59,114 nt of DNA from Eubacterium sp. (GCA_022794015.1 JAAWDZ010000080.1:1-59114); one strand, 5' to 3'. Counted from the stretch's first letter, positions 5,778-15,339 are shown. Translations and numbers: made by a program. The notes: generated by a model from the sequence alone, not told the origin.

Positions 5778-6329
5778 CTACAGCTTTTCCATTAAAATTT
5801 TCAACAGCATAATGTGGTATTCTTCATCCTGTATAATTCTTTCCAGCACAGCATTCACATGTCTGTCATTCATCATACTGATATGCATTCTATATTGCTT
5901 GATTGCCGCCTTTTCCGATTCCATATCGGCAACCAGCATCCTCTGGGCCTGCTCCGGAATCGCAAGGTATTCGGGTGTCCACATCCGGCTCTTGCCATTT
6001 TGCCCTTTTGCCACAAAATCCACCTTTCCGCCAAGCAGACAAATCAGCTCTCCAAGCTTTTGCAAATGCATCATTTCCGCCATGGCAATCCCCAGAAGCG
6101 TCTTTGCCAGCGGGCATTCTTCACAGGAAAGGCGGTTTTCGTTGCAGATATACTGTGTAATAGCGGACAGTTCGGAAACCGGACCACAGTAATCCACGCT
6201 TAACAGATTTGCATACGCCATATTTTTTCTCTCTGCCTGAATTGGCGGATAAGGCAGCTCCAGCATAGTCGGCCGAATGCCTGCAAAACTGCAGGTGTTA
6301 ATTAAAATATTTTTATTCTCTTCTGCCAT
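5778..6329 (-). CDS. Ferritin-like (rubrerythrin superfamily) di-iron protein
   Basis: This is a four-helix-bundle protein with putative di-iron ligands: Glu in ELSAITQYI, ExxH in AMAEMMHLQKLGE, Glu in DMESEKAAIKQY and the DEEYH of the last helix. The middle holds a cysteine pair in LSCEECPLAK. Proteins of this kind handle iron or peroxide stress; substrate and activity cannot be told from sequence. The start is taken at the internal ATG at 6329, where GGAAGT lies about 8 nt upstream; the upstream TTG at 6344 overlaps its own ribosome site. It is transcribed divergently from the alarmone synthetase with about 200 nt between them. Confidence 0.7.
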   Translation of the reverse strand: MAEENKNILINTCSFAGIRPTMLELPYPPIQAERKNMAYANLLSVDYCGPVSELSAITQYICNENRLSCEECPLAKTLLGIAMAEMMHLQKLGELICLLGGKVDFVAKGQNGKSRMWTPEYLAIPEQAQRMLVADMESEKAAIKQYRMHISMMNDRHVNAVLERIIQDEEYHIMLLKILMEKL

Positions 6330-6530
6330 CTCATTTACTTCCAACTTCCTTTTAAGATAATATATTGCATTTTTTTCACACTGTGCATGAATTAAAATAA
6401 AAAATTCCCAAAAATTTTAAAAAATTTAATAATTTTCTCAGGAAAGTTTCATATAATGTGCATTGAATTGTCAAAAACAACCGTTATACTGTTATTATAA
6501 CGAATATAGAAAGAGGAAAACGACACACAA

Positions 6531-7121
6531 ATGACAAATGAGCAGTATCACACATTCATACAGCCTTACTCGGATGCTACAGAAATTCTGCGCGCTCGGT
6601 TAAACGTACTCGAACACAACCTGTATCACGAATCAGCCGCCCATCCGATACACAACATTCAGCATCGAATCAAAAAGAAAGAAAGCATTGAAAACAAACT
6701 CCACAAAAAGGATAAAGAACCTACGGTGATGAACGCAAAGGATTACCTGCAGGACATTGCCGGTGTACGCGTCATCTGCTACTTTACCAAAGATATATAC
6801 AATCTGGTGGATATATTGAAATTTCAGTCTGATCTGATTATAATCCGGGAACGCGACTATATAAGAAACCCAAAACCAAACGGATACCGCAGCTACCATA
6901 TTATATTGGGCGTACCGGTTTACTGCATGGACGGCATGGAATATTTTCCAGTAGAAATCCAGTTTCGGACGCTGTCTATGGATTTTTGGGCAAGTATGGA
7001 GCATCGTATTCTTTATAAGATCAAGAGGGACGATAAGGAGCAGATCGCAGCAAAGCTCGAAGAGTATGCCAGCACCCTTATAGAGATTGAAGAACAGTTT
7101 GCCAGATATACAGAAAAATAA
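6531..7121 (+). CDS. Small alarmone synthetase (RelQ/YjbM-type GTP pyrophosphokinase)
   Basis: The single-domain enzyme transfers pyrophosphate from ATP to GDP or GTP to make (p)ppGpp. Synthetase signatures are present: basic patch HRIKKK (45-50), DIAGVR (75-80), the YIRNPKPNGYRSYH substrate loop (110-123), VEIQFRT (141-147) and ASMEH (154-158). There is no hydrolase or regulatory domain, so it is a small alarmone synthetase of 196 residues, close to the family's usual length. AAAGAGGAAAA precedes the ATG. Such genes are normally induced under envelope or antibiotic stress rather than through ribosome stalling; no specific control is visible here. Confidence 0.88.
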   Translation: MTNEQYHTFIQPYSDATEILRARLNVLEHNLYHESAAHPIHNIQHRIKKKESIENKLHKKDKEPTVMNAKDYLQDIAGVRVICYFTKDIYNLVDILKFQSDLIIIRERDYIRNPKPNGYRSYHIILGVPVYCMDGMEYFPVEIQFRTLSMDFWASMEHRILYKIKRDDKEQIAAKLEEYASTLIEIEEQFARYTEK

Positions 7122-7227
7122 ACAAACTTGCAGACAGGAATTGACGTTTTGGATTGCATGATTCTCCTGATGACCGGTATGATTTATTTCTATAACTACT
7201 CATAATCAACCCGTATTCCGGTCATAA

Positions 7228-7556
7228 TACTAGTACATCGTCCAATAAATAACTGACATCTTCGCTTGTCTATTTTCCCGATAGCATATGCCAAAAATCC
7301 TCAGCGCAGCCCGCTACGCCTGCGTTTTTTGGCACATACTCTCAGAAAAATATCCTGCGCGAATATATCAGCTGTTTATTTTACGCTGTACTAGAACGTG
7401 TTTGAAAATTGCTTTTCGCCAGATGTATGACCAGCTGAGCAGGAGATTTGTACCAGAAGAAGGAGGCGCAGCGGGCTACGTTGACTGATTTTGGTGCAAA
7501 TATGCCGTTCAGTGGGGCGCGCAGATAGTGAGATTGAATTTTCAGACACACTCTAA
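7228..7556 (+). repeat. MITE-like composite repeat
   Basis: The stretch 7392-7555 has imperfect terminal inverted repeats, TAGAACGTGTTTGAAAATT at the left and, reverse-complemented, TAGAGTGTGTCTGAAAATT at the right (16 of 19 match). A second part (7228-7394) is bounded by ACTAGTAC and GTACTAG and contains a GCCAAAAA/TTTTTGGC hairpin. It carries no intact gene. The left end resembles 18067-18085 and the right end 5443-5463, so the family is dispersed in this genome. The rest of 7122-7390 shows no gene. Confidence 0.55.
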
Positions 7557-7579
7557 CAACAAAATCTTAGGAGGCCATC

Positions 7580-7750
7580 ATGAAAGCAACTGATAAAGAT
7601 AAGGTCATTCGCACAGTACCCAAAGGAGCATGGGAAGGTGGTATTATCAATAAGAAAAAAAAGCCTTCCAAAAAGCAGCAACTCAATGATATTACCACCG
7701 ATCTTCAGGGGAATGGCTATCCAGTATCCAATAATAAGCAAAGTAACTGA
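7580..7750 (+). CDS. Small lysine-rich hypothetical protein, 56 aa
   Basis: A strong AGGAGG lies 6 nt before the ATG and a good terminator follows the TGA. The product starts MKATDKDKVIRTVPKGAWEG, has a lysine cluster (NKKKKPSKKQQ) and a polar tail. No family is recognised. Because the repeat ends only 24 nt before the ATG, the gene may be read from a promoter inside or beyond that repeat. The ribosome site and terminator are the best evidence that it is expressed. Confidence 0.6.
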   Translation: MKATDKDKVIRTVPKGAWEGGIINKKKKPSKKQQLNDITTDLQGNGYPVSNNKQSN

Positions 7751-7778
7751 CGCTTCTTTACTTACTTCTCTTTACCAA

Positions 7779-7815
7779 AAGAGCCGGAAACGCTTTGTTT
7801 CCGGCTCTTTTTCTT
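7779..7815 (+). terminator. Terminator of the 56-aa gene
   Basis: AGAGCCGGAAAC and GTTTCCGGCTCT form a 12-bp stem followed by TTTTTCTTT. Confidence 0.88.
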
Positions 7816-7818
7816 TCA

Positions 7819-7891
7819 TGGAGCATACGGGGCTCGAACCCGTGACCTCCACACTGCCAGTGTGGCGCGCTCCCAGCTGCGCTAATGCCCC
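7819..7891 (-). tRNA. tRNA-Ala(GGC)
   Basis: Read on the minus strand: acceptor GGGGCAT/ATGCTCC with the G3.U70 wobble that identifies alanine, anticodon stem CCACA/TGTGG with loop CTGGCAG giving anticodon GGC, T-loop TTCGAGC and discriminator A. CCA is not encoded. Confidence 0.95.
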
Positions 7892-7978
7892 ATCAAAGAC
7901 AGTATATCTGATCTCTCCTGAAAATTCAATTAAAATTTGAAATTTTTTATTTCTTCTTTCTCCTGCGCCGTCTGTCTA

Positions 7979-9892
7979 TCAGCCAACCGCAATACTATTC
8001 CCAGTATACAATTGATAATACTTCCCTTTCTCTTCAAGCAGCTCCTCATGCGTTCCCTTTTCAATTACGCACCCATTCTCCAGCACCACAATGCAATCGC
8101 TGTTTTTCACCGTAGAAAGCCTGTGCGCAATCACGAACGTCGTCCTGCCCTTCATCAGCTTATCCATCCCATCCTGCACAATCCGTTCCGTCCTGGTATC
8201 AATCGAACTCGTGGCCTCATCCAAAATTAACGCCGGCGGATCCGCAACTGCCGCCCTAGCAATCGCAAGCAGCTGTCTTTGCCCCTGGCTCAAACTCGCG
8301 CCGTCCCCATGCAGCACTGTATCATACCCATTTGGCAGCCTTTTAATAAACCCGTGAGCATTCGCAAGCTTAGCTGCCGCAATCACCTCTTCATCCGTCG
8401 CGTCTAGCCGCCCATAACGGATATTTTCCATTACAGTATTCGTAAACAAATGCGTATCCTGCAGCACCATGCCCAGCGAATGACGCAAATCTTCCTTCTT
8501 GATCTTATTGATATTAATCCCGTCGTAACGGATTTTCCCGTCCGAAATGTCATAAAAACGGTTAATCAGATTTGTAATCGTCGTCTTCCCGGCCCCGGTC
8601 GACCCGACAAACGCAATCTTCTGCCCCGGCTTTGCATAAAGGCGGATATCATGCAATACGGTCTTCTCTTCCGTATAGCCGAAATCCACGCCGTCCAGTA
8701 CCAAATCTCCCTGCTGACGGATATAATCTGTCGTTCCCAAATCCTTATGATAATGCTTCCAGGCCCAGATTCCGGTACGCTCTTTCGCCTCTACAAGCTT
8801 CCCGTTTTCTTCCTTTGCATTCACAAGCGTCACATAGCCGTCGTTCGTTTCCGGCTGTTCGTCCAACAGGGCAAATACGCGCTGCGCGCCCGCCATAGCC
8901 ATAATGATACTGTTTAACTGCTGGCTGACCTGGTTTATGGGCATATTAAAACTCTTATTAAATGTCAAAAAGCTCGCCAGCCCGCCGACGGTAAACCCGC
9001 CGATGCCGTTTAACGCTAAAATCCCGCCGACCAAAGCGCAGAGCACATAACTGATATTACCCATCTGCGCGTTTAAAGGCATCAGGATGTTGGCAAATTT
9101 ATTGGCCTGATAAGCGCTTTCAAACAGCTTCTCATTCAATTCGTCAAAACGCTCCCTGCTCTCCTTCTCATGGCAGAATACCTTTACGACCTTCTGACCT
9201 TCCATCATTTCCTCAATATAACCGTTGACCTCGCCGATATTGGCCTGCTGCGCGATAAAATAGCTGCCGCTTGCGCCCGCCACTTTTCCCGTCACCAGAA
9301 GCATCAAAACCACCATAACAAGCGTCACCCCGGTCAGGGGAATGCTCAGCCCTATCATACTGGCCAAAACCGACACAATCGTGATGGCGCTGGATAACAG
9401 CTGCGGCATACTCTGGCTTATCATCTGGCGCAGTGTGTCAATATCGTTGGTGTAAACCGACATAATATTCCCGTGCGCGTTGGTGTCAAAATACCGGATG
9501 GGCAGTTTTTCCATATGGGCAAACAAGTCGTCGCGCAGGCGGCGCAGCGTGCCCTGCGTCACATAAATCATAATCCGCGTATATGCGTAGGTACTTACGA
9601 CGCCTATGCCATAAAAGCCGCCGACGCGGATAATCGCGTGCAGCAGGCTGGTAAAATCCGGATGCTCGCTTCCGATTAACGGCATAATGTAAACGTCAAT
9701 TAAGGTCTTTAAAAATAAAGTTCCCTGCACGTTCGCCAGTACACTGATAAAAATACAGACAACTACAGCCGCACAGGCCAGACCGTAATTTTGAAAAACA
9801 TAAGAAAGCAGACGTTTTAACAGCTTTCCGGGGTTCTTGATTTTATTCCTTCCCTTTGACGGGACTCTTTTTGCATGCATTGGTCCTGGCAT
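7979..9892 (-). CDS. ABC exporter half-transporter, canonical nucleotide site (637 aa)
   Basis: An N-terminal basic stretch and six membrane helices (about residues 30-340) are followed by a nucleotide-binding domain with Walker A GSTGAGKTT, signature LSQGQRQ, Walker B LILDEATS and the H-loop IAHRLS, all canonical. Together with the upstream gene it should form a heterodimeric exporter of the BmrCD/PatAB/TM287-288 kind, which expel drugs or lipids. About 60 residues are inserted before the ATPase domain (the VTLVNAKEENGKLVEAKER region). Its ATG overlaps the preceding stop codon by one base (TAATG) and has GGAGGTGAT upstream, so translation is coupled. The substrate is unknown. Confidence 0.9.
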   Translation of the reverse strand: MPGPMHAKRVPSKGRNKIKNPGKLLKRLLSYVFQNYGLACAAVVVCIFISVLANVQGTLFLKTLIDVYIMPLIGSEHPDFTSLLHAIIRVGGFYGIGVVSTYAYTRIMIYVTQGTLRRLRDDLFAHMEKLPIRYFDTNAHGNIMSVYTNDIDTLRQMISQSMPQLLSSAITIVSVLASMIGLSIPLTGVTLVMVVLMLLVTGKVAGASGSYFIAQQANIGEVNGYIEEMMEGQKVVKVFCHEKESRERFDELNEKLFESAYQANKFANILMPLNAQMGNISYVLCALVGGILALNGIGGFTVGGLASFLTFNKSFNMPINQVSQQLNSIIMAMAGAQRVFALLDEQPETNDGYVTLVNAKEENGKLVEAKERTGIWAWKHYHKDLGTTDYIRQQGDLVLDGVDFGYTEEKTVLHDIRLYAKPGQKIAFVGSTGAGKTTITNLINRFYDISDGKIRYDGININKIKKEDLRHSLGMVLQDTHLFTNTVMENIRYGRLDATDEEVIAAAKLANAHGFIKRLPNGYDTVLHGDGASLSQGQRQLLAIARAAVADPPALILDEATSSIDTRTERIVQDGMDKLMKGRTTFVIAHRLSTVKNSDCIVVLENGCVIEKGTHEELLEEKGKYYQLYTGNSIAVG

Positions 9893-11643
9893 TACGCATC
9901 ACCTCCGTTTTCGTCAAAATCTCCTCTGCCGCTCATCTGCGATTCGTATACGTCGCGGTATATTTCGTTTGCCGCCATCAGCTCCTCGTGCGTGCCAAAC
10001 CCGTGTACCTCGCCGTCTTCCATTACGATAATGCGGTCGGCGTCCTTTACGCTTGTAATCCGCTGCGCAATGATAATCTTCGTCGTATCCGGGATTTCCT
10101 CGGCAAACGCCTTCCGAATCTTTGCGTCGGTCGCCGTATCGACGGCGCTGGTGCTGTCGTCCAAAATCAGGATTTTCGGCTTCTTTAAAAGTGTCCTTGC
10201 AATACAAAGCCGCTGCTTTTGCCCGCCGGAAACATTTGTGCCTCCCTGCTCGATATGTGTCTCATACTGTTCGGGCATTTTACTGATAAATTCGTCCGCA
10301 CAGGCCAGCTTGCAGGCGCGCCTGCACTCCTCCTCGCTGGCGTTTTTGTCACCCCAGCGCAGATTTTCCAAAATCGTGCCGCTAAAAAGCACATTTTTCT
10401 GCAGGACAACGGCCACCTCGTTACGCAGCGTTTCCATATCATATTCCCGCACGTCTTTGCCGCCGACTTTTACGCTGCCCTCCGTCACGTCGTAAAGGCG
10501 ACTGATCAGGTTGACCAGGCTGGTCTTTGCACTGCCTGTGCCGCCGATAATCCCGATGGTTTCCCCGGCGCGGATATCCAGGTCTACATGGGAGAGCACC
10601 GGGCTTCCGTTCTCCTTTTTATAGGAAAACGATACGTTTTCAAAAGTAATACTCCCGTCTGTTACCTCTGTGACAGGGCTTTCGGGGTTCGTTAAATCCG
10701 CTTTTTCATTTAACACCTCTGCGATACGCTCCGCGCTTGCCATACTAAGCGTAATCATGACAAAGACCATGGAAAGCATCATCAGGCTCATCAAAATATT
10801 CATACAATACGTCAGAAGGCTCATCAGATCGCCGGTGGAAAGGGTATCCTGCACAATCATGCGCGCGCCGAGCCAGCTGATGCCAAGGATACAGCCGTAA
10901 ACGGTAAACTGCATCACAGGAGCATTCCATGCCACGGTGGCTTCCGCCCTTAAAAACATGCGGTAGAGATTGCCGCTTGCCTTGTGGAACCGCCCGATCT
11001 CATAATCCTCCCGCACAAACGCCTTGACCACCCGGATCCCGGTGACGTTCTCCTGTACACTGGCGTTTAGGTCGTCGTATTTGCGGAACAGCTCATTAAA
11101 ATATTTCATCGCCTTACGGATAATGAACATCAGGATCACCCCCAAAAACAGGACGGCAACCAAATAAACCGACGCGATTTTCGCATTGATCCAAAACGCC
11201 ATGCACAACGCGCAGATTAAGCTTGCCGGTGCGCGCATACACATCCGCAAAATCATCTGGTAGGCGTTCTGAAGGTTTGTCACATCAGTGGTCATACGCG
11301 TAACAAGCCCTGCCGTACTGAATTTATCAATGTTGGAAAAAGAAAACGTCTGGATGTTTTCATACATGGCCTGACGTAAGTTTTTGGCAAATCCGGCCGA
11401 CGCCCGCGCGCCGTATTTGCCGCCCATAACGCCTGCAAACAGGCCGACTGCCGCGGCAGCGACCATCAGAACGCCCATTTTGTAAATGTGCGCCATATCG
11501 CCCGCCTGCACTCCGTCGTCCACAATAGACGCCATCATAAGCGGGATTACCATTTCCATGATGACCTCTAAGATCATAAAAAGAGGCGTACGGATGGAAT
11601 CGGCTTTAAATTCTTTGACTTGTGTACCAAGTGTTTTCAGCAA
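9892..11643 (-). CDS. ABC exporter half-transporter, degenerate nucleotide site (583 aa)
   Basis: This is the partner subunit of the heterodimeric exporter. Six membrane helices occupy about residues 15-310. In the ATPase domain Walker A is GGTGSAKTS and the signature VSGGQKQR is intact, but the catalytic Glu after Walker B is Asp (LILDDSTS) and the H-loop His is Gln (IIAQRIT). This pairing of one canonical and one degenerate site is typical of heterodimeric exporters and argues that both genes act together. It is the second gene of the operon, 14 nt after the MarR gene. Confidence 0.9.
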   Translation of the reverse strand: MLKTLGTQVKEFKADSIRTPLFMILEVIMEMVIPLMMASIVDDGVQAGDMAHIYKMGVLMVAAAAVGLFAGVMGGKYGARASAGFAKNLRQAMYENIQTFSFSNIDKFSTAGLVTRMTTDVTNLQNAYQMILRMCMRAPASLICALCMAFWINAKIASVYLVAVLFLGVILMFIIRKAMKYFNELFRKYDDLNASVQENVTGIRVVKAFVREDYEIGRFHKASGNLYRMFLRAEATVAWNAPVMQFTVYGCILGISWLGARMIVQDTLSTGDLMSLLTYCMNILMSLMMLSMVFVMITLSMASAERIAEVLNEKADLTNPESPVTEVTDGSITFENVSFSYKKENGSPVLSHVDLDIRAGETIGIIGGTGSAKTSLVNLISRLYDVTEGSVKVGGKDVREYDMETLRNEVAVVLQKNVLFSGTILENLRWGDKNASEEECRRACKLACADEFISKMPEQYETHIEQGGTNVSGGQKQRLCIARTLLKKPKILILDDSTSAVDTATDAKIRKAFAEEIPDTTKIIIAQRITSVKDADRIIVMEDGEVHGFGTHEELMAANEIYRDVYESQMSGRGDFDENGGDA

Positions 11644-11657
11644 TTTACGTCATCTCC

Positions 11658-12098
11658 TCACTTGATTAAATTTTGTTTGATCTTGCCTAACAAAAAGAAA
11701 AGCTGTTCTTTTTCATCTTCTGAAAGAGGTTCCTCCAAAGCCCGGTGGAACCGTTCCATTTCACTCTGGGTGCGCTCCTGAAGTTTTTTGGCTTTTTCGG
11801 TCAGGATGATTTTTTTGAGCCTTCCGTCGCGGCTTACAGGCTCGCGCAGAATATAGCCTTTCTGCTCCAGGTTTTGCAGCATGACAGTGACGGTAGAACG
11901 CCGGAGTGAAAATTCTTTTTCAATATCTCGCTGGAACACTTCGCCCTTTTGGGTATGGTACATGATATAGCCCATAATCGCATGCTGTACCCCGGTCATA
12001 CCGTCGTATGCGGGCGCTGAAAATGTGACGTCAAGCTTCCTGCGAATCAGATGGGAGATACTTTTGATCTCATATCCAATGTAGCGTTTCTCTTCCAT
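11658..12098 (-). CDS. MarR-family transcriptional regulator of the ABC exporter
   Basis: The winged-helix repressor has its DNA-binding core at about residues 45-105 (RDIEKEFSLRRSTVTVMLQNLEQKG, followed by the wing REPVSRDGRLKK) and helices for dimerisation at both ends. The start is set at ATG 12098 because AAGGA lies about 6 nt upstream; a TTG 11 codons earlier has no ribosome site and lies next to the operator. It is the first gene of an operon with the two exporter subunits and two palindromes cover its promoter, so it probably represses itself and the exporter until a ligand binds. Confidence 0.85.
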   Translation of the reverse strand: MEEKRYIGYEIKSISHLIRRKLDVTFSAPAYDGMTGVQHAIMGYIMYHTQKGEVFQRDIEKEFSLRRSTVTVMLQNLEQKGYILREPVSRDGRLKKIILTEKAKKLQERTQSEMERFHRALEEPLSEDEKEQLFFLLGKIKQNLIK

Positions 12099-12132
12099 CG
12101 GGAGTTCCTTCTTTCCATTTTTATAGGACAAG

Positions 12133-12197
12133 ATGTTAGATTTCTAACATACTTTGTTAGGTAACTAACATTATACGAAAAATCCGGAAAAAAACAA
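12133..12197 (-). promoter_or_regulatory. MarR operon promoter with two operator palindromes
   Basis: On the minus strand TTGTTT (12197-12192), a 16-nt spacer and TATAAT (12175-12170) form the promoter. Palindrome 1 is ATGTTAGA-TT-TCTAACAT (12133-12150); palindrome 2, TTGTTAG/CTAACAT (12154-12171), overlaps the -10 box. The two share the half-site ATGTTAG, as expected for tandem MarR dimers. Confidence 0.75.
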
Positions 12198-12325
12198 TTG
12201 GGAGAACTTACAAAATGCAGGGTAAGTGGGAGGGTTTATTTGGTGAAGTGTGCCAATATTGGCAAAGGATACCTCTCATGCCTATTGCGTCAATGGCTGT
12301 TTCCTTTTCACTGACAGAAAGCGAA

Positions 12326-12361
12326 AATTAAGGGAGAGCCTGTGAGAAAAAGGCCCTCCCT
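12326..12361 (-). terminator. Terminator of the CgeB-like gene
   Basis: AGGGAGGGCC and GGCTCTCCCT pair on the minus strand and are followed by TTAATTTTC, about 20 nt after the stop codon. The remaining 12198-12325 shows nothing recognisable. Confidence 0.65.
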
Positions 12362-12381
12362 GGTTAACACGCTGACCGTGT

Positions 12382-13560
12382 CTATTCTTTTTTCATAACA
12401 TGCCTCTGCACGATCTCCATCATTTCTGTAATCCTTCGCTCATACGTATGAAGCATGCAGACTTTTCGATAACCATTCTCTGCAATCTGCCTCCGCTCTT
12501 CTTCATGGGCCAGATAATATCCGGCCAGTTCTGTCAGCTCCTCCACGCTTTCAAAGCAGACCAAATCCTCCTTGTGCTTGAAATAGTACGGAATCTCCGC
12601 CTGAAAATTGGTCATCAGAAATCCCTTACAGCCCAGCACATCCCAGATCCGGAGCGGCAGGCCGCTTTTAATATTGGGAATCGTAAAATTCAGATTGATC
12701 CTGGACCCATAGAATACCTTCGGCATCTCACTCCAGTAATCCAATGATCCGCCGTAGCGCACCCGAAACAGCTCACTGGTATTGCTGTTGCTGTAAATTG
12801 TCACCGGATATTTTTTGGCCAGCTCAATTAACGCCCGCCGTCTTTGCTCCGCCGCCGTTTTAAAGCCGAGCACTGTCGTTGAAAAAATCAGTCCCAGATC
12901 CGAAAACGAATCCTTTGACTTTTCCAGTTTAAAATATTCCTGCAGTTGTTCTAAAATATCGACCGTGAGCATTTCCTCCAGGATATTACCGCCGTTTATG
13001 CACTGTTGCGCCCAGATGGCCGCGTCAAAATAACCCTGCAAATACCCCGGCAGCTCCGGGCGGAGCATATCGTAGCTGTTGCGCTCATAGAGACTTCCCA
13101 CAAACGCAATCTCGTTTTGATACGCTGGCAAATCTGTTCCGTTTTCCAGTACAAAATCCAGCCGCCTTGTATTGACCGCAAGCGGCAAATGCCAGATATG
13201 CTCCACGCCCATACCGGTAAATTCTAAAAAATTCGTTTTATCAAATGTGAAAAAATAATTGCAGTTCTCAAACACCTTTCGGTTGTACATACTGATCAGC
13301 GGATTATCGCATGTCCAGACGACATACGGGATACGCAGCCTGGTACAGACCGTCGTAATCAGGGCAAAATAATTGACCGTAAAAACCATATCGCATTTTT
13401 CCTGTAAAATAAGCCCCGTAAGCTGTTTCTCAAATTCCGGATCTTCATCATAGCATTCCAGATCCTGCTCTACCGTTACATATTCATATCCCAGGTTCGA
13501 AAAGGCTTCAAAAATATCCAGATAATTATACGCCTTCCATCTATATACCAAAATCCGCAT
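12382..13560 (-). CDS. CgeB-like glycosyltransferase-fold protein (DUF3880 type)
   Basis: This 392-residue protein has two Rossmann halves like GT-B glycosyltransferases. The first half has the MRILVYRWKAYNYLDIFEAF opening and the VWTCDNPLISMY motif typical of the DUF3880 region. The second half (about residues 235-385) matches the C-terminal domain of CgeB-like proteins, with NFTIPNIKSGLPLRIWDVLGC and a YYFKHKEDLVCFES nucleotide-sugar-site-like segment. The donor and acceptor are unknown; relatives decorate spores, flagella or surface polymers. GGGAGGAATTAA precedes the ATG. It lies alone, between the exporter operon and thiC. Confidence 0.72.
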   Translation of the reverse strand: MRILVYRWKAYNYLDIFEAFSNLGYEYVTVEQDLECYDEDPEFEKQLTGLILQEKCDMVFTVNYFALITTVCTRLRIPYVVWTCDNPLISMYNRKVFENCNYFFTFDKTNFLEFTGMGVEHIWHLPLAVNTRRLDFVLENGTDLPAYQNEIAFVGSLYERNSYDMLRPELPGYLQGYFDAAIWAQQCINGGNILEEMLTVDILEQLQEYFKLEKSKDSFSDLGLIFSTTVLGFKTAAEQRRRALIELAKKYPVTIYSNSNTSELFRVRYGGSLDYWSEMPKVFYGSRINLNFTIPNIKSGLPLRIWDVLGCKGFLMTNFQAEIPYYFKHKEDLVCFESVEELTELAGYYLAHEEERRQIAENGYRKVCMLHTYERRITEMMEIVQRHVMKKE

Positions 13561-13614
13561 TTAATTCCTCCCGCCGATCCTTTTTCACGTTTTCTGTAAC
13601 TGCTTCTTTTTTCT

Positions 13615-14922
13615 TTATTCGTCGTAAATGTTTACAATTTCCCCGTCCAGAATCCGGTTCATATTTTTTACCGCGCAAAAATTCCCACACATGGAGCAGG
13701 TGTCTTCCTTTTCCGGCGCAGCCTCGGCACGGTAACGCCTTGCCTTTTCCGGATCCATAGCAAGAGTAAACATCTGTTCCCAGTCGAGCTTTTTCCTTGC
13801 CGTACTCATTTGATCATCCCAATCTCTTGCGCCCTTTATGCCTTTGGCGATATCTGCTGCGTGGGCTGCAATCCGGGAAGCAATAATTCCTTCCTTTACA
13901 TCATTCAGATCCGGCAGGCGCAAATGTTCTGCCGGAGTTACATAACAAAGAAATGCAGCCCCATTCATTGCGGCAATCGCTCCGCCAATCGCTGCCGTAA
14001 TGTGATCGTATCCGGGAGCAACGTCCGTTACCAATGGCCCCAGCACATAGAACGGCGCTCCATGGCAGATCGTTTCCTGAATTTTCATATTTGCGGCAAT
14101 CTGATCTAACGGCATATGGCCGGGACCTTCGATCATAACCTGTACGTCCTGCTCCCATGCGCGTTTCGTCAGTTCTCCTAATGTTATCAGCTCTTCTATC
14201 TGCGACGCATCCGTTGCATCCATTAAGCAGCCCGGACGGCAGGCGTCTCCTAAGCTGAGCGTTACATCATACTTTCTGCAGATTTGCAGTATCTCATCAA
14301 AATGTGCATAAAACGGATTTTCCTCTCCGGTCATTTCCATCCATGCAAAAATAATGGAACCGCCTCTTGATACAATATTGGTCAACCGTTTGTTCCGTTT
14401 AAATTTTCCGGCAGTTTCTTTATTGATACCACAGTGGATAGTCATAAAATCCACGCCGTCTTCTGCATGCATACGCACTATATCCAGCCATTCTTCCGAT
14501 GTAATCTCTTTTAACGGTTTGTGGTAATATACTACCGCATCGTAAATCGGCACTGTTCCAATCATTGCCGGACACTCGCTGCACAGTTTCCGGCGGAACT
14601 TCTGCGTATCGCCGAAAGAGCTTAAATCCATAATCGCCTCTGCGCCCATGTCCACTGCGGAATACACCTTCTGCATCTCCAGATCCAGATCCTTACAGTC
14701 CCTTGAAACGCCAAGATTGACATTGATTTTGGTTTTTAACATGGCGCCGATCCCGTTTGGGCGGATTCCTCTGTGATTTTTATTACACGGAATAATGGCC
14801 TTTCCTGCTGCAATCAGGCCACAAAGCTTTTCCAGATCAAATTTCTCCTTTCTGGCAACCTCTTTCATCTGTTCTGTATAAATCCCCTTGCGCGCCGCAT
14901 CCATCTGTGTTGTATAATCCAT
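13615..14922 (-). CDS. thiC: Phosphomethylpyrimidine synthase ThiC
   Basis: This radical-SAM enzyme converts aminoimidazole ribotide to HMP phosphate, the pyrimidine half of thiamine. Visible features are the barrel segments [49 protein letters not shown] and [15 protein letters not shown], and the C-terminal [4Fe-4S] motif C-x2-C-x4-C (CSMCGNFC). At 435 residues it is the short form common in Clostridia. AGAAAGGAAGG precedes the ATG. It is controlled by the TPP riboswitch and terminator upstream and stands alone, without other thi genes in the window. Confidence 0.96.
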   Translation of the reverse strand: MDYTTQMDAARKGIYTEQMKEVARKEKFDLEKLCGLIAAGKAIIPCNKNHRGIRPNGIGAMLKTKINVNLGVSRDCKDLDLEMQKVYSAVDMGAEAIMDLSSFGDTQKFRRKLCSECPAMIGTVPIYDAVVYYHKPLKEITSEEWLDIVRMHAEDGVDFMTIHCGINKETAGKFKRNKRLTNIVSRGGSIIFAWMEMTGEENPFYAHFDEILQICRKYDVTLSLGDACRPGCLMDATDASQIEELITLGELTKRAWEQDVQVMIEGPGHMPLDQIAANMKIQETICHGAPFYVLGPLVTDVAPGYDHITAAIGGAIAAMNGAAFLCYVTPAEHLRLPDLNDVKEGIIASRIAAHAADIAKGIKGARDWDDQMSTARKKLDWEQMFTLAMDPEKARRYRAEAAPEKEDTCSMCGNFCAVKNMNRILDGEIVNIYDE

Positions 14923-15117
14923 CCTTTTCCTTCCTTTCTCCTGGTTATTATATCAAACATTTCTTTTGATCTGCTGTATGCCCGTTTTCTGTAAAAATGC
15001 GCATCCTGACGCATATTCGTACCGGAACGCTGCTCCGACAGCGTCCATATTCCTTATGCGCACACTACCCTGCTGTGCTGCCAGGCGCCAATGGCGCTTG
15101 CCTGTCAGCAGCCGAAA

Positions 15118-15155
15118 CAAAAAAACAGGATACATCACTCCGGACATATCCTGTT
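15118..15155 (-). terminator. Riboswitch-controlled terminator
   Basis: AACAGGATA (15124-15132) and TATCCTGTT (15147-15155) pair and are followed on the minus strand by a T run, between the TPP aptamer and thiC. It is the likely expression platform: TPP binding would favour termination. Another GC-rich hairpin (GCGCC/GGCGC) follows near 15084-15110. Confidence 0.75.
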
Positions 15156-15187
15156 CACTGCACAAATCAACGACAAAAATCGTCTTA

Positions 15188-15276
15188 TCTTCCTACGCCG
15201 GCATTATCCGTATCAGGTTCATGGTTCGAAATGTAACCGCATTTCCTCTCAGCCTATCAGTATAAGCTCCCCAGAT
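15188..15276 (-). ncRNA. TPP riboswitch (THI element)
   Basis: On the minus strand the conserved blocks appear in order: GGGGAGC, GGCTGAGAGG, ACCTGATACGGATAATGCC and GGCGTAGGAA. These are the pyrimidine- and pyrophosphate-sensing arms of the TPP aptamer. It lies about 265 nt upstream of thiC with a terminator between them. Confidence 0.95.
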
Positions 15277-15339
15277 CAATTTTTAACTGTAAAATCTATT
15301 ATAGAGAGAAAGCTGTGAAAAGTCAACGCTTCCTTAGAA

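Noticed and set aside
7288..7488. 66-codon plus-strand ORF
   Set aside because: It spans both parts of the MITE-like repeat, has no ribosome site and its sequence is explained by the repeat.
9875..10495. 206-codon plus-strand ORF
   Set aside because: It is antisense to the exporter ATPase domain, whose motifs are complete.
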